NCBI GenBank assembly: GCA_022376515.1 | Contig: WTXI01000062.1 | Span: forward strand, 62,001 to 126,000 | From: Lactifluus volemus | Taxonomy: Eukaryota; Basidiomycota; Agaricomycetes; Russulales; Russulaceae | DNA length: 64,000 nt | Reading direction: 5' to 3' | Shown here: positions 11,413-24,100 of the stretch, in pieces | Numbering within the stretch: the first letter of the stretch is position 1 | Layout: every line of letters begins with the position of its first letter | Made by a program: the position numbers and the translations under genes | Notes under the pieces: model-generated | Database searches by the model: none | What the model was told of the DNA's origin: nothing | What the model saw: only the letters and a program-made list of their open reading frames with translations

Positions 11413-12203
11413 TGACGTGTTGCGATTGACGTTCAAACTTCTTCTCTCAGACGTTTGGGCCAGAGCATCCGGCGACAGCAATTTTGCTGTCTGGTGGGCG
11501 TGAGGTACGCGGCAACGAAGTCACGTGATGGCTGCCGAGCGCACGAGACGGATGATATATCCAAGTGGACCCGCGGGTCTCGTCGAGCTTCAGGATTAAA
11601 GTGGTGCCCTCGGGAATGAGAGATATGAGATCATGGACGAGCAGTCACGATATACGGGTGACTTAATGAGTCCTCTTTTCCTTTTAACTAGTTAAACACG
11701 ATGTTCTCGTCACGTCTGGCTGACTTTACTACCCTTCTTCGCTTGCTTCTTCGTATGGTGTTTTTTTTTTGCCATCAATGATGAACATTTCACGATTGAT
11801 GATATGGCATTTTTTCCCCTATAGCTCTCTGTTTTCTCATGCCTTTGTCGTACTGTGACAAGTTTATGTAAACCAACCTTGATGCCGGCCTGCAGCCATT
11901 GAAAAGCCACGTGACATTGACTGGTACCTCACTGGTACAGCCAGTGAAAAGCTGAGGTTTCTGGCACCCTCTGATCCAATTCTAAATCAGTTTCACGCCT
12001 ACGAACCATGCAGCTCTGCTGTTAGGCAGTCAAGTTTTCCTTGACGTCTCTCCGTGCCAACTATGGGCCAGCTGGATCCTTTGCCCCGAGCAAGCATGGC
12101 GCTTATCTAGTTTCAAAGTACTAGTATGCCAACGCCACTAATAAGACTGTTATTCCGTCCTTTCTCTCCTAGTTTTCCACCTATCTACAACAACCCTGTC
12201 TTC
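11413..12203. other. Upstream region of the Goodbye-NACHT-ankyrin gene
   Basis: No gene is supported. The stretch holds a T run at 11760-11770 and tandem actggtac steps at 11919-11938. It ends in a pyrimidine-rich leader (12130-12200) directly before the preferred start, as is common for fungal core promoters. Confidence 0.4.
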
Positions 12204-15200
12204 ATGTCATCGACAACACAGATGTCCTCCGCCAGCCTTCGATTGATTCTCGATGCTTTAGATGACTATGCCAAGCAGACCGGGATGGACCTCACCAAAA
12301 TTCCCTTCACCGACCAGTTCCAGAACTGCGTCTCTCCTCAAGCTATCATTGATATACTTGAAGAAAAGGCAAAGACCTTCAAAGAATACCGGGATGGAAA
12401 TCGAAACTTGATCAAGTGGCTTAGCCCCGTGGTACAAGTTCTCCATGTGTTTGCTAGGCTCCTTGGCGAAACCACGAGTCTGGTACGTCAGAGGCCATTT
12501 GTTCGTCTTATCTCATTGCATTATAACCCTTATGACTCCAGGTGCCATGTCAACCTGCAAAAGCAATCGTTTGTGGCGTGGATGTACTGTTTATGGTAGG
12601 TAATTCGTTCGGTTTTCTTCCATGTCATTTGTAACATTTGAGTATATCAGACGGCTATTCAAGTTAGCGCAAGTTATGACGCTCTAGTTGACCTCTTCGA
12701 ATGTGTCGCAAATTTCCTTAAACGCCTCCATATTTATACCGAGGTCCCATTCAACTCTGCTATGACCGATATCATAGTTAAGATATTGGTCGAAGTGTTG
12801 TCCGTTCTCGCCCTGGCGACTAAACAAATAAAGCAAGGTCGATTTAGTAAGTCTTCAGTTTCCTACACATTACCAAAGTACGAACATGGCACAGAGAAAT
12901 TCGCGAAGAAGCTGTTGGGAGAGAAAGAGATCGAGACTGTGCTCCAGAGGTTGGACCGCCTCACTCAGGATGAGGCTCGAATGACAGTAGCTCAAACGTT
13001 TGAGGTCATCCATGGCCTTGTCAATAATATGAAAGTAGTCATGGACGGTGCGCAAGCCTCGATTGGGTGGCTGTGAACAATTGACTAAGGCTATTGTGCG
13101 AGTAGACGGCAAGGCGTCAACAGATCATATACAGCAAGCCTTGGGTATGTCCACATGCGTAAGCTTATCAATGCTAAGATTTTCAGGCTGACCGATCTTA
13201 CCAGTTACGATGCAAGTGACGACGATCGAGATAAACAAGATGAAACGTTGGTTTTATGCTAACTAATGGCAGCCATTAAGCGCTCAACGTGCATCATAGG
13301 CGACCAACTGCAGAGGGATATTCGAATCTGGCTCTCCCCTCCCGACCCGTCGACAAACCACAACATTGCACGCACAGCTCACCACAAAGGAACTGCCGCC
13401 TGGTTTATCCAAGGTGACACCTTTCAGGAATGGAAAACGAGGGGTTCCCTTTTGTGGATACATGGTAAACGTGCGTATTGTGCCCCATCTTTCACCCTTT
13501 TCTTCTTTTGACCACAGCGTTGCTGCTTGTCTTTGCAGCGGGTTCAGGAAAGAGTGTGTTGTGGTATGTTTATCCTCACATCTCTCGTCTAGGTCAGTCA
13601 TTCATACTATCACACAGTTCCAGTATCATTCAAGATGCCAAAGCAAAATTCGATTCAGGATTGGCCCTGTTGGGGTATTTCTATTTTGATTTCAGGGATA
13701 TTGCCAAGCAGGACGTCCGCGGCTTGCTCACCTCCCTCCTCGGCCAGCTCAGCGCCAAATCCGATCCTTGCAATAACACTCTTTATCAGCTATATTCGCA
13801 ACACAATGCAGGATCCCACCAGCCTGATGATCAGGCACTTACAGAATGCCTCAAGCAAATGCTTAGACTCCCAGGGCTGCCTGATGTTTACATAATTGTG
13901 GACGGACTCGACGAAGCTCCCAATACATCTGGGTTTCCGACCTCACGCGAGAAGGTCCTCGATCTCGTGGACGAGCTTGTTCACTTGGACCTTCCAAATT
14001 TACGAATCTGTGTAACCAGTCGCTTGGAGACCGACATTCTGACGGTTCTGGAACCTCTGACGTCTCTTCGTGTGTCCCTTCATGATGAAACCGGACAAGG
14101 GCAGGATATCCTTGATTACATCAGCACGATCGTCCATTCAGATCGGAGGATGCGGAGATGGAGAGCAGAAGATAGACAACATGTAGTTGATGTTCTCTCT
14201 GCGAGAGCGGACGGAATGTAAGCCATGAACGTGATCGTGTCTTGCGATGGTGTCTTATCTGACTTCACGGGACAGGTTCCGCTGGGTGTTTTGTCAGCTG
14301 GAGACTCTTCGTCGTAGTTTTCCTGCGGCAATTCGGCGTACTCTGGAGGGGTTGCCTGAGACCCTGGACGCAACTTACGAGCGGACTTTACTCGGGATCG
14401 AGAGGGAGAAACGAGAATACGCTCATCGCCTCTTCCAATGTCTCTCGGTTGCCTTCGCCCTCTTCGCGTCGAAGAGCTCGCGAATGTCCTTGCGATTCGA
14501 TTTAACGTTAATGAGCTTCCCCAGTATTACGAAGATTGGTGCCCAGAAGACGCCCAAGACGCCGTTTTATCCGCATGTTCGAGTTTGGTCGTCATTGTGA
14601 ATGTCCACGGATCGCCAATTATTCAGTTCTCCCATTTCTCTGTCAGGGAGTTCTTGACATCGGATCGCCTAGCGGGAGCGGCAGAGAATCTTTCCCGCTA
14701 CCACGTCACTCTCCAGTCAGCGCATACGATTCTCGCGCAGGCCTCTCTCAGCATCCTACTCTATCTAGATGATCGTGTTGACAAGAAGATTATGGAGAAG
14801 TTCCCATTTGCCAACTACGCTGCTCGCCACTGGGTCGACCACGGTCGGTTCGAAAATGTAATGCAGAATATTCAAGATGGGATGGAGAGTCTTTTTGACC
14901 GGGCCAAGCCACACTTTGCGATATGGGTCTGGATATACGACATTGACCACCCTTTCCGTGAGCACATGTCGCGACACGCCCAACACTACCGAGGCCACCC
15001 CCCTATACTATGCCACACTTTGTGGCTTCCGCAACCTTGTTGACATCTTCTCGTCACTGATCCAGGTGATATCAATACCGTGGGAGGCTACTACGGTACT
15101 TGTTTGCAGGCTGGGCTAGCCAAGGGAAATATCGATATTGTGCCGCTGCTCCTCGACCACGGCACAGACGTGAATTCCCTGACCACTTCGTATGGTCTCC

Positions 15201-16912
15201 GTTACACTACGCATCAGAAAGCGGACGTCGTGACCATGTGGAGTTTTTACTCGAACACAACGCAGATGTTAACATACGGGACCAACATGGAGCAACCCCT
15301 CTGCACATTGCGTCGGCTCGAGGAGAGCTTGAGATCGTACAGGCATTGCTACGGCATGGTGCAGATCCAGACTGTTGTGACAACGACGGCTTTACCCCAT
15401 TGCATGCAGCATCACAAGGTGGATCTCTGGCTGTCGTGCGGAGCTACTTCCCATTGCAGATGTACATGTACAAGCCGATGAACTTCAGGCCCTACTGCAC
15501 ATTGCAGCAAGTTTGGGCATCTCAATGTCGTAGAATTTCTCATCCAATGCGGTGCAGCCGTAGACACGAAAACACCGGAGCGAGCGACTGCCTTACATCT
15601 TGGATGTGGCCGATACGGGAGTATCGAGGTTGCACGCTTCTTGATCAGTCACGGTGCAGATCCCAATTCCCGGGACAACATGGGAAATACCCCCTTCCAT
15701 GAAGCATCAATAAACGGGCATCTTGACATCATCCGTTCACTACTGGACCTTATCCCAGACATCGACGTGCGTGGCAGGGATCAAACGACGCCATTGATCC
15801 TGGCATCGTGGAACGGAATGCTCGAGGCTTCACGCTTCTTGATCGAGAATGGTGCAGACGTGAACTCTGCTGCTGACGAAGGCTGGACTGCATCACACTT
15901 TGCATCACAACGTGGACATTTCGACATCCTGCTACTTTTGCTTGACCACGGCGCCGATATAAATGGTCAGGCAGATAGCCTCTCGACGCCACTGCATCTC
16001 GCATCAGAGAATGGGTACCTCGATGTTACCAAATTGCTGATTGAGCGTGGCGCAGCTATTGATGAACGAGACGCGAACCAACGAACGCCATTGCACAGGA
16101 CAACTAGTAACGGAGAACTCGAGATTGCTCGTCTACTAATTCGATGTGGCTCGAGTCTGAACGCAGAAGATAGCATCGGTCGGACACCGTTGCATACAGT
16201 GGCACAACAAGGACATCTGGACGTCGTGGAATTGTTACTGGAGTCGGGCGGAGATGTCAACGTGAGGGATAATAACAACAAGACTGCCTTAGACTTGGCG
16301 CTTGACAATGGGAAGCTCAATATTGCCAGGCTCCTTTCCGAGCGCATGGGAAGCGTAAATTCTCTGCCCTTGGATGAAGAAGCAGATGCGCTTAACAGAG
16401 AACAGGGGACTACATTGTTTTCCGCATTGGAATCGCGGGACCTTGGTCTCTTACGGTCATTAATTGACCGCGGCGCAGATGTCAATGAGCGGAATGAATA
16501 TAGCCTGTCCGAGTCACCTTTGCATGTGGCCTCAAAGGATGGTTGGCTGGCAGCCGCGAAGTTGTTGGTCACGCACGGTGCGAGCGTAAGTTCCCGGGAC
16601 AATAATGGGTGGACCCCATTGCTTCGGGCATCACAATTCGGACATCTCGGAGTTGCCCGGTTGTTGCTTGACCATGGCGCTGATGTGAACGTGAAAAAGC
16701 AGAGCCTCTGGACGGCGTTGCATCTCGCATCATCTAATGGTCACGAAAAGATTGTCGAGTTGCTACTCGAACGAGGTGCAGATGTCCATGTCCTCAATGC
16801 CCAACGCCGCACGCCGTCTCAGGAAGCATTACGAACTGGATCTCGAAGGATTGTACTGTTATTGTCAGACTATGGCGGAGGTAGAGTTGAATCTAGTACG
16901 ATGCATCACTGA
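12204..16912 (+). pseudogene. Goodbye-NACHT-ankyrin STAND (NLR-like) gene with frameshifts (copy C)
   Basis: The layout is that of a fungal STAND receptor. Exon 1 (12204-12482) and the next two encode a Goodbye domain (DDYAKQTGMDL; VSASYDALVDLFEC). Intron 12847-12894 gives the join GRF-KKFAKKLLGE. The NACHT P-loop HGKPGSGKSVL is assembled across intron 13471-13538, and Walker B is VYIIVDGLDEAP near 13890. Ankyrin repeats follow from about 15000, with a clean 423-codon run 15641-16912. At least five one-base shifts break the body: near 14455 (CLSV to CLRPLRVEELA), 14985, 15050, 15180 and 15500. These are not intron-like. In the family, NACHT drives nucleotide-dependent oligomerisation and the repeats sense the trigger. 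The shifts make a full protein unlikely unless they are assembly errors. ATG 12126 is an alternative start. Confidence 0.8.
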
Positions 16913-17449
16913 ACATGTAGTATGGTAATTACTCTCCACGCCTAAATGTATCATGTACTGCCCCCCTCAGGTACAACCGCCGGCGCATAGCAGTGTAACT
17001 CTTAACCCCAGATTGCAGGGTGCCATTCATTCGTTGTAGAGCTGACGCTCGAGTCCGGCGACAGTCTTACAACTTCGACCTTCTTACTCACCCGCAGCGT
17101 TTCCCAATTATACGCTAAGCGGACTTCCCAGACCAACATAGATGAAACATTCTCGTTGTGGCGGCAGGAAGACGCATTCGGCGCAAAGCCGTCGCCACCT
17201 GCCCATGACTGCAAGTCTAATACCCGTCGGGAGGCACGGAGCGTCTTTACCATAACGGCGGGAAATGACGATCGGATGATCGAGGCTGGCATAACCCTAC
17301 ATTCCGAGAAAGTAGTCCCATATTAAAGCGAGCCAATAGGCACCATTGATTATGATATCCCAAATCCAATTTGGTGGCGAAGGGTATGTATTATTGAGCA
17401 AATCTCCATAGTTCAGTTCGTTCAGTACTTAGATGCCATCTGCATCTGC
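16913..17449. other. Tail-to-tail spacer between ankyrin gene C and GUP1
   Basis: This is a 537-bp convergent intergenic region. It is the reference copy of the spacers at 951-1887 and 8018-8518. No gene was seen. Confidence 0.6.
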
Positions 17450-19841
17450 CTAACACCGACGTTGTATCCCTCGACGCAGTTCTTCCTCCCTGAATAATCC
17501 AGCGAGATCAGCGCAACTCAAGCCGCATCCAACGACAAAACATACCGATACTCGAACATTATTTGTACCCCAACGAATAAACACGCGCATGCAACGAAGA
17601 GAAAGCGAATTCCTGGGGTTACCCCGATCAACGAAATATAGCGATACAAAGGTCTCTGGGAGAGACTTACCATCCCAGCTACCAATCAGTTCATGCACAA
17701 AGTACTGCGCACCGTCCACACCGAGGACGAAACCGACGAGATTTGCGCCCATCAATAGCAAGATGTTGAAGACCCCACCTGCCGCACATACGTGGCGGTA
17801 CCACCACTTTTCCCCAAACTATATTTAAAAAAGGGAATGGGGTGAGAAAAGAGCTCGCTTCCGGGTATTAAGCACACCCCGCAGAGTTTGAGAACGGTAC
17901 ACGCACCAAGGATGCAGGTAATGCTTTCCTTGCCATGACTTCGGGCAAGATGACAATCGCCGCGAGCCAACCCCATGCCAAGAGTCTCATGCTGACGTCA
18001 TGCCAGAGGGCAACGAAGGTGAATACAAGGATGCTGGTCGCAGCAAGGCGATGTGTGCCACCAAGTGGAATGTAGATATAGCGTACAATCCAAAGGTTAT
18101 AGGAGCGATGCCACGAGCGCCAAAAGCCGAGGGGCGAGTAGTTGTTCCCCATACAGCGCACCATGTTTTCCGGTGGGTCCATTCCATCTGCCAGAGCCCA
18201 CAGACGAAAGAAACGCCATGGGAGGAGCAACTGGAATCGACGCATGGTCAATGCAGATATAGAGCATGGGTGGGAAGGCATACTTTGAGCCAGACGAAGA
18301 TGAGGTTCCAGAAGCCAACCATGGATAACTGCGCGGGGCTCATGCCACTCCACGCGCGCGTGTCCTTGATGGCGACGACGTGCATCACATGAACGAGAGT
18401 CTCCATCGTAAGAAGTGAGATGAGGAAGCGCAGCGCATATCGCGCTGTCCCCCGCGGCGGGATATCTTTCGGATGTGTGAGCTGAATGCAAGTGCCATCA
18501 ACCCCATGCACAACGAAGAATAATGTGACCCTCGCCCACCTGCCACATAAAGTCGTTGAAGGTGATTATAGGCCCCGCGACGTAGAGCGGGGGATAGAGC
18601 ACGTAGGCAAGATAGTTTCGAAAGCTGTAAGTGGCACGCGGATGAAACACGGCGGCGCGCTTCTTGTCGGCCACTGCGTTGCCTGGCTGCAGTGTGTGAG
18701 TATTTGATTCCGCAATACATAAAAGGATGGAAGAAGCTGCCATACATCTGCGATGCCAGTGCGATTACAAGCCCAGTGGTAATCGACGGTGAAAGAGACA
18801 AGGCGTAGCATGGTAATGTTGAAGCTAACGTGCCAACGCGGGTATACACCCCTCCACCCATCCTGGGGAGGTTATGAGCGCCGCAGATGGAGGAGAACAA
18901 AATTTCGACGCACGAGGAGGGAGAGCCCTGGATGTAAATTTGCAAACTTATACCCTTCATACCACTCGTTGGCGAGCAGCACACAGCCATTGAAAAGCCA
19001 CGTGACAGGTACACAAAGCCGTGTGCCAGCCGTCGCCTTGGCAAGCGCATAGTTGAGGGATAATATGAGCAGGACTTTGAGGATGCTCGTGCCATGCAGA
19101 GCGCCAAGCATAAGCAGTGAGAAGATGAGGTAGAAAGGAAGTCGGTATAGGTTATTGACCGGGGTTGAGCCATGGGTGATGGGCCGCATGTAGAGGTATC
19201 TCAATGCGAAGAAGGCGACCACGAGCGCGCTAAGCGGCGGGATATTGAAACGAAAGGAGCGGTATTGGGTATCACTGCTGTCCTATAATACCAAGTTAGA
19301 GTAATGGTTTGTTCGTCACGAATGAAAATTGGTGGAAGTATGCGGTGCCAGAACTATCCGGAGAAGCGATGTGAAGAAGTGGTGCGCGAGACACGGGCGA
19401 TAAGCCGCAGTCAAGTCTCAAGTAGAACAATTCTGGAGTAGGCAAGACTCACGAATTCATAACCAAACCAGCCTTTGGACAGTCTATGACGATACAAGCT
19501 ATAATTCGGGTGTGTCTCTGAAACCAAAGAACCTTCAGCATGATGACATGAGGGAAGATTAGACTGGACGCACTTGAGCTGACTTGCATCGGCACATAGA
19601 CCATCCATAGGATTGCAGCAAGGAACACTACATAGTAGATCATGAACTCAAATGTTCGCCATCGCGGGGCGCGTGTTTCGCCCGCGGCATGTGAAGAGGG
19701 AACGTCGACGGTGAGGCGAATGATACCACCACGTCTTTGTGATTTGTCTGGATCTGATTCTCCTGTGATGACCTCGAGTTGTGAGCGCTGACTTTGACTT
19801 TCACGTTCTGGCATTTGAAGTGTAAAGTCTCCCGTAGACAT
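17450..19841 (-). CDS. GUP1: GUP1-like membrane-bound O-acyltransferase
   Basis: Minus-strand multi-exon gene. In yeast Gup1 acts in the ER and remodels GPI-anchor lipids; it belongs to the MBOAT family. The start at 19841 opens a cytosolic N-terminus (about 70 residues) before the first membrane segment [17 protein letters not shown]. Family signatures follow in order: [16 protein letters not shown] (about 18950), [14 protein letters not shown] (about 18800), [19 protein letters not shown] (about 18580), [20 protein letters not shown] (about 18170), [19 protein letters not shown], then FTFVALWHD with the conserved His (about 18030). It ends with [17 protein letters not shown] and [13 protein letters not shown], the stop complement being at 17450-17452. 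I noticed no frame breaks inside exons, unlike copies A and B. It is convergent with ankyrin gene C and diverges from the CK2 beta gene across 179 bp. Confidence 0.85.
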
Positions 19842-20020
19842 TGAAAAATTATTTATTTAGTTATTATTAATTTTGATACAAGGTTATCGGGGCGTTATCG
19901 GTGAGACAACAGTCACGAGTCACTCGAATCTAGGTCAAGTTTCGAAGAGTACAACACTACCAGTGAGTGACCCCCAGACCACACTCATTTCAATCCATTA
20001 AAATCGATATCATAACTATC

Positions 20021-21175
20021 ATGTTTCATCGTACAGTGGAAGACGCCTCGACAGGCTCAGACTCGGACTACTCCAAGTAAGCTTACCTATCCTCATCAGC
20101 AACCATCTCGCTGGACGTGCTCAATCATAGCTCCTGGATATCATGGTTCCTCTCTTCCAAAGGTAACGAATATTTTTGCGAAGTAGAGGAGGATTACATC
20201 CTCGACCGTTTCAATCTCACCGGTCTCAACACCGAAGTCCAAAACTACACGCAGGCGCTTGATCTTATTACCGATAACCTCGGTGCGCGTTTGACTGATC
20301 TCCCTGTTGTTTACTGCATTTGGCTGGAACTGGATCCAGATGACGACTTTCAGGAGGAACTTCGAGGGACTTTGGACATTCAGGCACGTCTACTCTACGG
20401 CCTCATCCACGCTCGCTGGATAGTGACCGCGAGGGGCCTCGCAAAAATGGTACGTCCTACTTTGATCTCACGCTCCGCTGTTGAATCCTCTTACACTCAA
20501 GAACTCAAATCTACAACACCCAACTTGTTCTGTTGTTCTCTCTTCCCCCTTTTCCCCGTAAAAAAAAACACAGCTGGACAAATACAAAAAGGCCGATTTC
20601 GGTCGATGCCCGCGCGTGCTCTGTCAAGGCCAACCGCTTCTCCCAGTAGGCCTGACCGACGTGCCGTACGAAAAGTCTGTCAAGCTCTACTGCGGCCGCT
20701 GCGAGGACATCTATTCGCCCAAATCTTCGCGCCACGGCTCGATCGACGGTGCCTACTTTGGAACGTCTTTCCCGCACCTCCTCTTCCTCGTCTACCCCGC
20801 GTTCCTCCCTCCCAAGAGTGGACCCACCGACCCCGCGCGCGCCGCAGTGAGCCTCGTCCCCGGCGCCGGTGTGACCGTAGACGATCCGCGGCGCCGTGGG
20901 CGCACGCGCGATGAGCTTGTCGAGGGCGCCGAGGGTCTCGGAGATGCCATCAACACGGCGGCGGTTGCGCTACGTGCGGAGCGGTACCGTCCGCGTATCT
21001 TTGGCTTCCAGGTGAACGAAGTGGCCAAGTTGCAGCGTTGGCAAGAAGCCACGAGGGACAGGTGCGTGCCATACTTCCACCGTTCACCTCCGCAATGCCG
21101 CCGCCTGACCTTGGTCCTTTCTTTCTTGCCGTGTACAGACAAGTCGCTCGTCTCGAGGCGCTCGAAGGTCCGTAG
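20021..21175 (+). CDS. CKB1: Casein kinase II regulatory (beta) subunit
   Basis: Four exons (20021-20076, 20131-20449, 20574-21061, 21139-21175) give 299 residues ending RLEALEGP. The protein forms the dimeric scaffold of CK2 and recruits the catalytic alpha subunits. Diagnostic stretches are [20 protein letters not shown], then [12 protein letters not shown], the acidic loop [12 protein letters not shown], and a zinc finger built by CPRVLC and CGRC with VKLYCGRC and [20 protein letters not shown]. The C-terminal [14 protein letters not shown] is separated from this by an insertion of about 65 residues, rich in Arg, Gly and Asp, that animal subunits lack. Similar insertions are common in fungal CK2 beta. 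The ATG is followed by a Ser/Asp-rich tail (GSDSDYS) that could be an autophosphorylation region. Confidence in family is high; the symbol follows yeast usage. Confidence 0.93.
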
Positions 21176-24100
21176 ACCGAATATGCTCTATACTTCCTAC
21201 TTGTCCCTTGTACCTTGACTTTTGCCCGTATGTTTCTTCACACCTGTCTTGTATATCGCATAATTTGTTCTCGCTTCTCAAAAAATGATCATACCCTCAC
21301 TCACACCACCGCCAAGCTTTAAGGTGGAGCAAATGAAAGAGAGGTTATGCGTGGGGTGATATCTAAGTCTGAGATCTGAGCGTCCGGGTGATTGGACAAA
21401 GTTTAACACTGTACGGATGGCGGAACCTGATAAACACGTCTCTGTTGGTTGTTACCGTACTCTTGGCAATGACGAAGTCCTCGGGACAGTGCAGATCGTG
21501 CTGCGCCCACGATAAGCCGAAGTTATAGTATCTGGTATCACGATACTGCCGTTGATCGAAATCTATATCTGCGCGTCAAAAACTCTAAGAGTGGTGGTTC
21601 GATAGGCTGAAACATGTCCCAGATATCCAGGTCCCACCTTGGGCGGAGCTCGCTCTAAGACAATCAGCATCGATCTTGTCCACTTTCCATGCATTGGGCA
21701 TAAGTTCAGTCGCGGTCTCGTGGTATTTCAATTCCGAAGCCTACTGTAGCAACCATCTCAAACTATAGATTGGATGAGCACTCAGGTTGGAATTTGTACT
21801 AGTACAACCCCGATGGTGGCGCAGTTCTGGTCATCGAATTCAAGAATGAGATCGATGGCATCAATTCGATACCAGAAATGCTACGCGTGGGGGTGTTTAT
21901 TGTTGGTGAGTTGGACGATATGACTCGGACTGCTCGGCACTACGAGGCCGTAGCTTTTATCACCTTCATTTCCATCCATAATCGCAGTTGATCATCAATA
22001 TCAAGTCAACCCTCTAATTTTGCTCCCATGTCATTCAGATAGTACGAAGGGGAGAAGATGTTGGAGTTACAGCTCCGACATCGGCGGAGTTCCAACGTTC
22101 CTACATCATCATCCAAGTTGTTTGCATTCCATCCACCATCATTGCATCATAGGCTAGGTAAACTACATACACAGTTTGTACCTACACTACAAGTACATAC
22201 AGTTCCACACGCCATTCAGAGTTGTATAAATACTTGTTGTGTAGCACACCAATTCTAATAAGCTTTTCACCCACTTCGCGTCTGAGGCGTCTGAGTTTTA
22301 ATTCCTTGCAATAGAGTACTCGGCCTTTACGCCAGGGTCCTTCTAGCTCGCGTACTAGAGGACGGTGAGGAATATGTCAAGTCTGTCTCGCCTGCGATTC
22401 CAGATTATACGGTTTCATCCAGACAACCACCCTATCGTTGGCCATACCTCCTCGAAGGGAACACGAAGACGATCTCTAGCCAGAATCTGCGAGACACTCA
22501 GCGGCGCAGCGTAGGGCACCGCAATGCCTGCACATCACATGTGGCCGCATGTAAAAGTGAGGACAGGCTCTTAATATTATTGCCCGCACTGCTGCGTAAC
22601 CACGGACGTGACTGGTCTGGTTCTGTCCGGTGCTGGCGGAAAGAGAAAGAGCAACGGGCCAATGTCTGGATCATGTTGTATTGGATCAGTATCACTGCCG
22701 CTCTCCTGCGAGTGGTAGAGTTGCCACGGTCCAGCTCAAAGCGCACTAACCGATAAACCGAACTGCATAATTAGCCAGACCACGCCAATCCATGCATGCA
22801 TAGACCTTCGATGCTATGGTTCGAGCCTTTTGAACGGTTCTCTGTGTCCCTGTAACATGTAATCATAAACGAAAATTGGAGCCTGACCCTGACTGACCTG
22901 CCATTTCCACTGACTCGGAGGCAACTTTCCCGCCGAAGGAATCACTTGTTCAAGGCACACGCCATCCGAGTCACTGCTTGACGCTTCACCACGTGACCGA
23001 CAATTCAACATACCCGAGGGTAGGGTTGTCCAGTCTTCCAGCTGACTAGCTGCAGTGCCTGTGTGACTGCCGTGTCCTCCGGCTGCCGACAAAACTCGTT
23101 TTGGCATCATCGACGGGGCTAAGCCATACAAACTCTGTGCGGGCGCGGACGGCGTTCTGACCGTGAGTTCTCATGCCAGGTGCAACTTGCCTTGCATGCC
23201 CGCTGGCTACCGACCCCGTGCCGCATCAATGAGCAAGTGCTGTAACGCGTACACGTTATAGGACGTTCGGTGGCATCAAGATCCAATTAATCCATATTAG
23301 GAGAAAGCGGCATTGGGCCGCCGGGAGCATCGCGGATGAGAGAGAGAGATGGACGATCGATCACTCTTTTCGTTTTCTGTTTTTGTAACTCAATTCTCTC
23401 ATGAGGCGACGGATTTCTTACGAGGATTGTGTGTGTCAATTGTCCGTGCAGATGTCAAAAACTCCGGTTCCTCCCTAGTGGGCATGGCTTGGCGTGGGCA
23501 TGACAGGTGGACACCCTGCTTAGCGCTACTAGTACGACAAGAGTAAACTTACTGTACTGTACTGTATGATGTGCGTGTGAGAACAATAACAACTTTACGA
23601 CACGTGAGAGTTTCACGGTAACCGCCCACGTTGCGATCGTGCTACAGCTTCTTTTCAGTCATCTAATGACACGAGCTGTAGTCCTGGCCCCAAGGGCCCC
23701 AACCTTCAAGTTGGCTCCGTGCGCGTGGCTGAAACTTTTTCGTGTCGGGCGTCCTGGTCGGGGGTAAGTCGGCCGTGCTCGACCATATTCGAGGGTTGAA
23801 CGTTGAACAATCAATTATTAATAATTGCCTCTGATGGTCAGGGAAAACGAATCACGAAATCGACCACGAGAAATCCAGTATCGTCGAATCCCTTCATTTC
23901 TTTTCGTGGCGTTTGGTACAAAGTTAAAGTTTAAACGAACTCTTTTAATGATAAAACAAAATCAAGGGGCGGTGAGAAACAAGCGATGTTCCAAAAGTAA
24001 CAAAGTGAGTGAGAATGATGTAAGCTCGGCACTGCTCGGATCGGTATCGAGGTACTGTACTGTATACTCAGACGGATGTTGAATTGGAAAAAATTGGCCC

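Noticed and set aside
17450..19841. Wax synthase as the family of the minus-strand gene
   Set aside because: The [16 protein letters not shown] and [19 protein letters not shown] signatures are those of Gup1-type MBOAT proteins.
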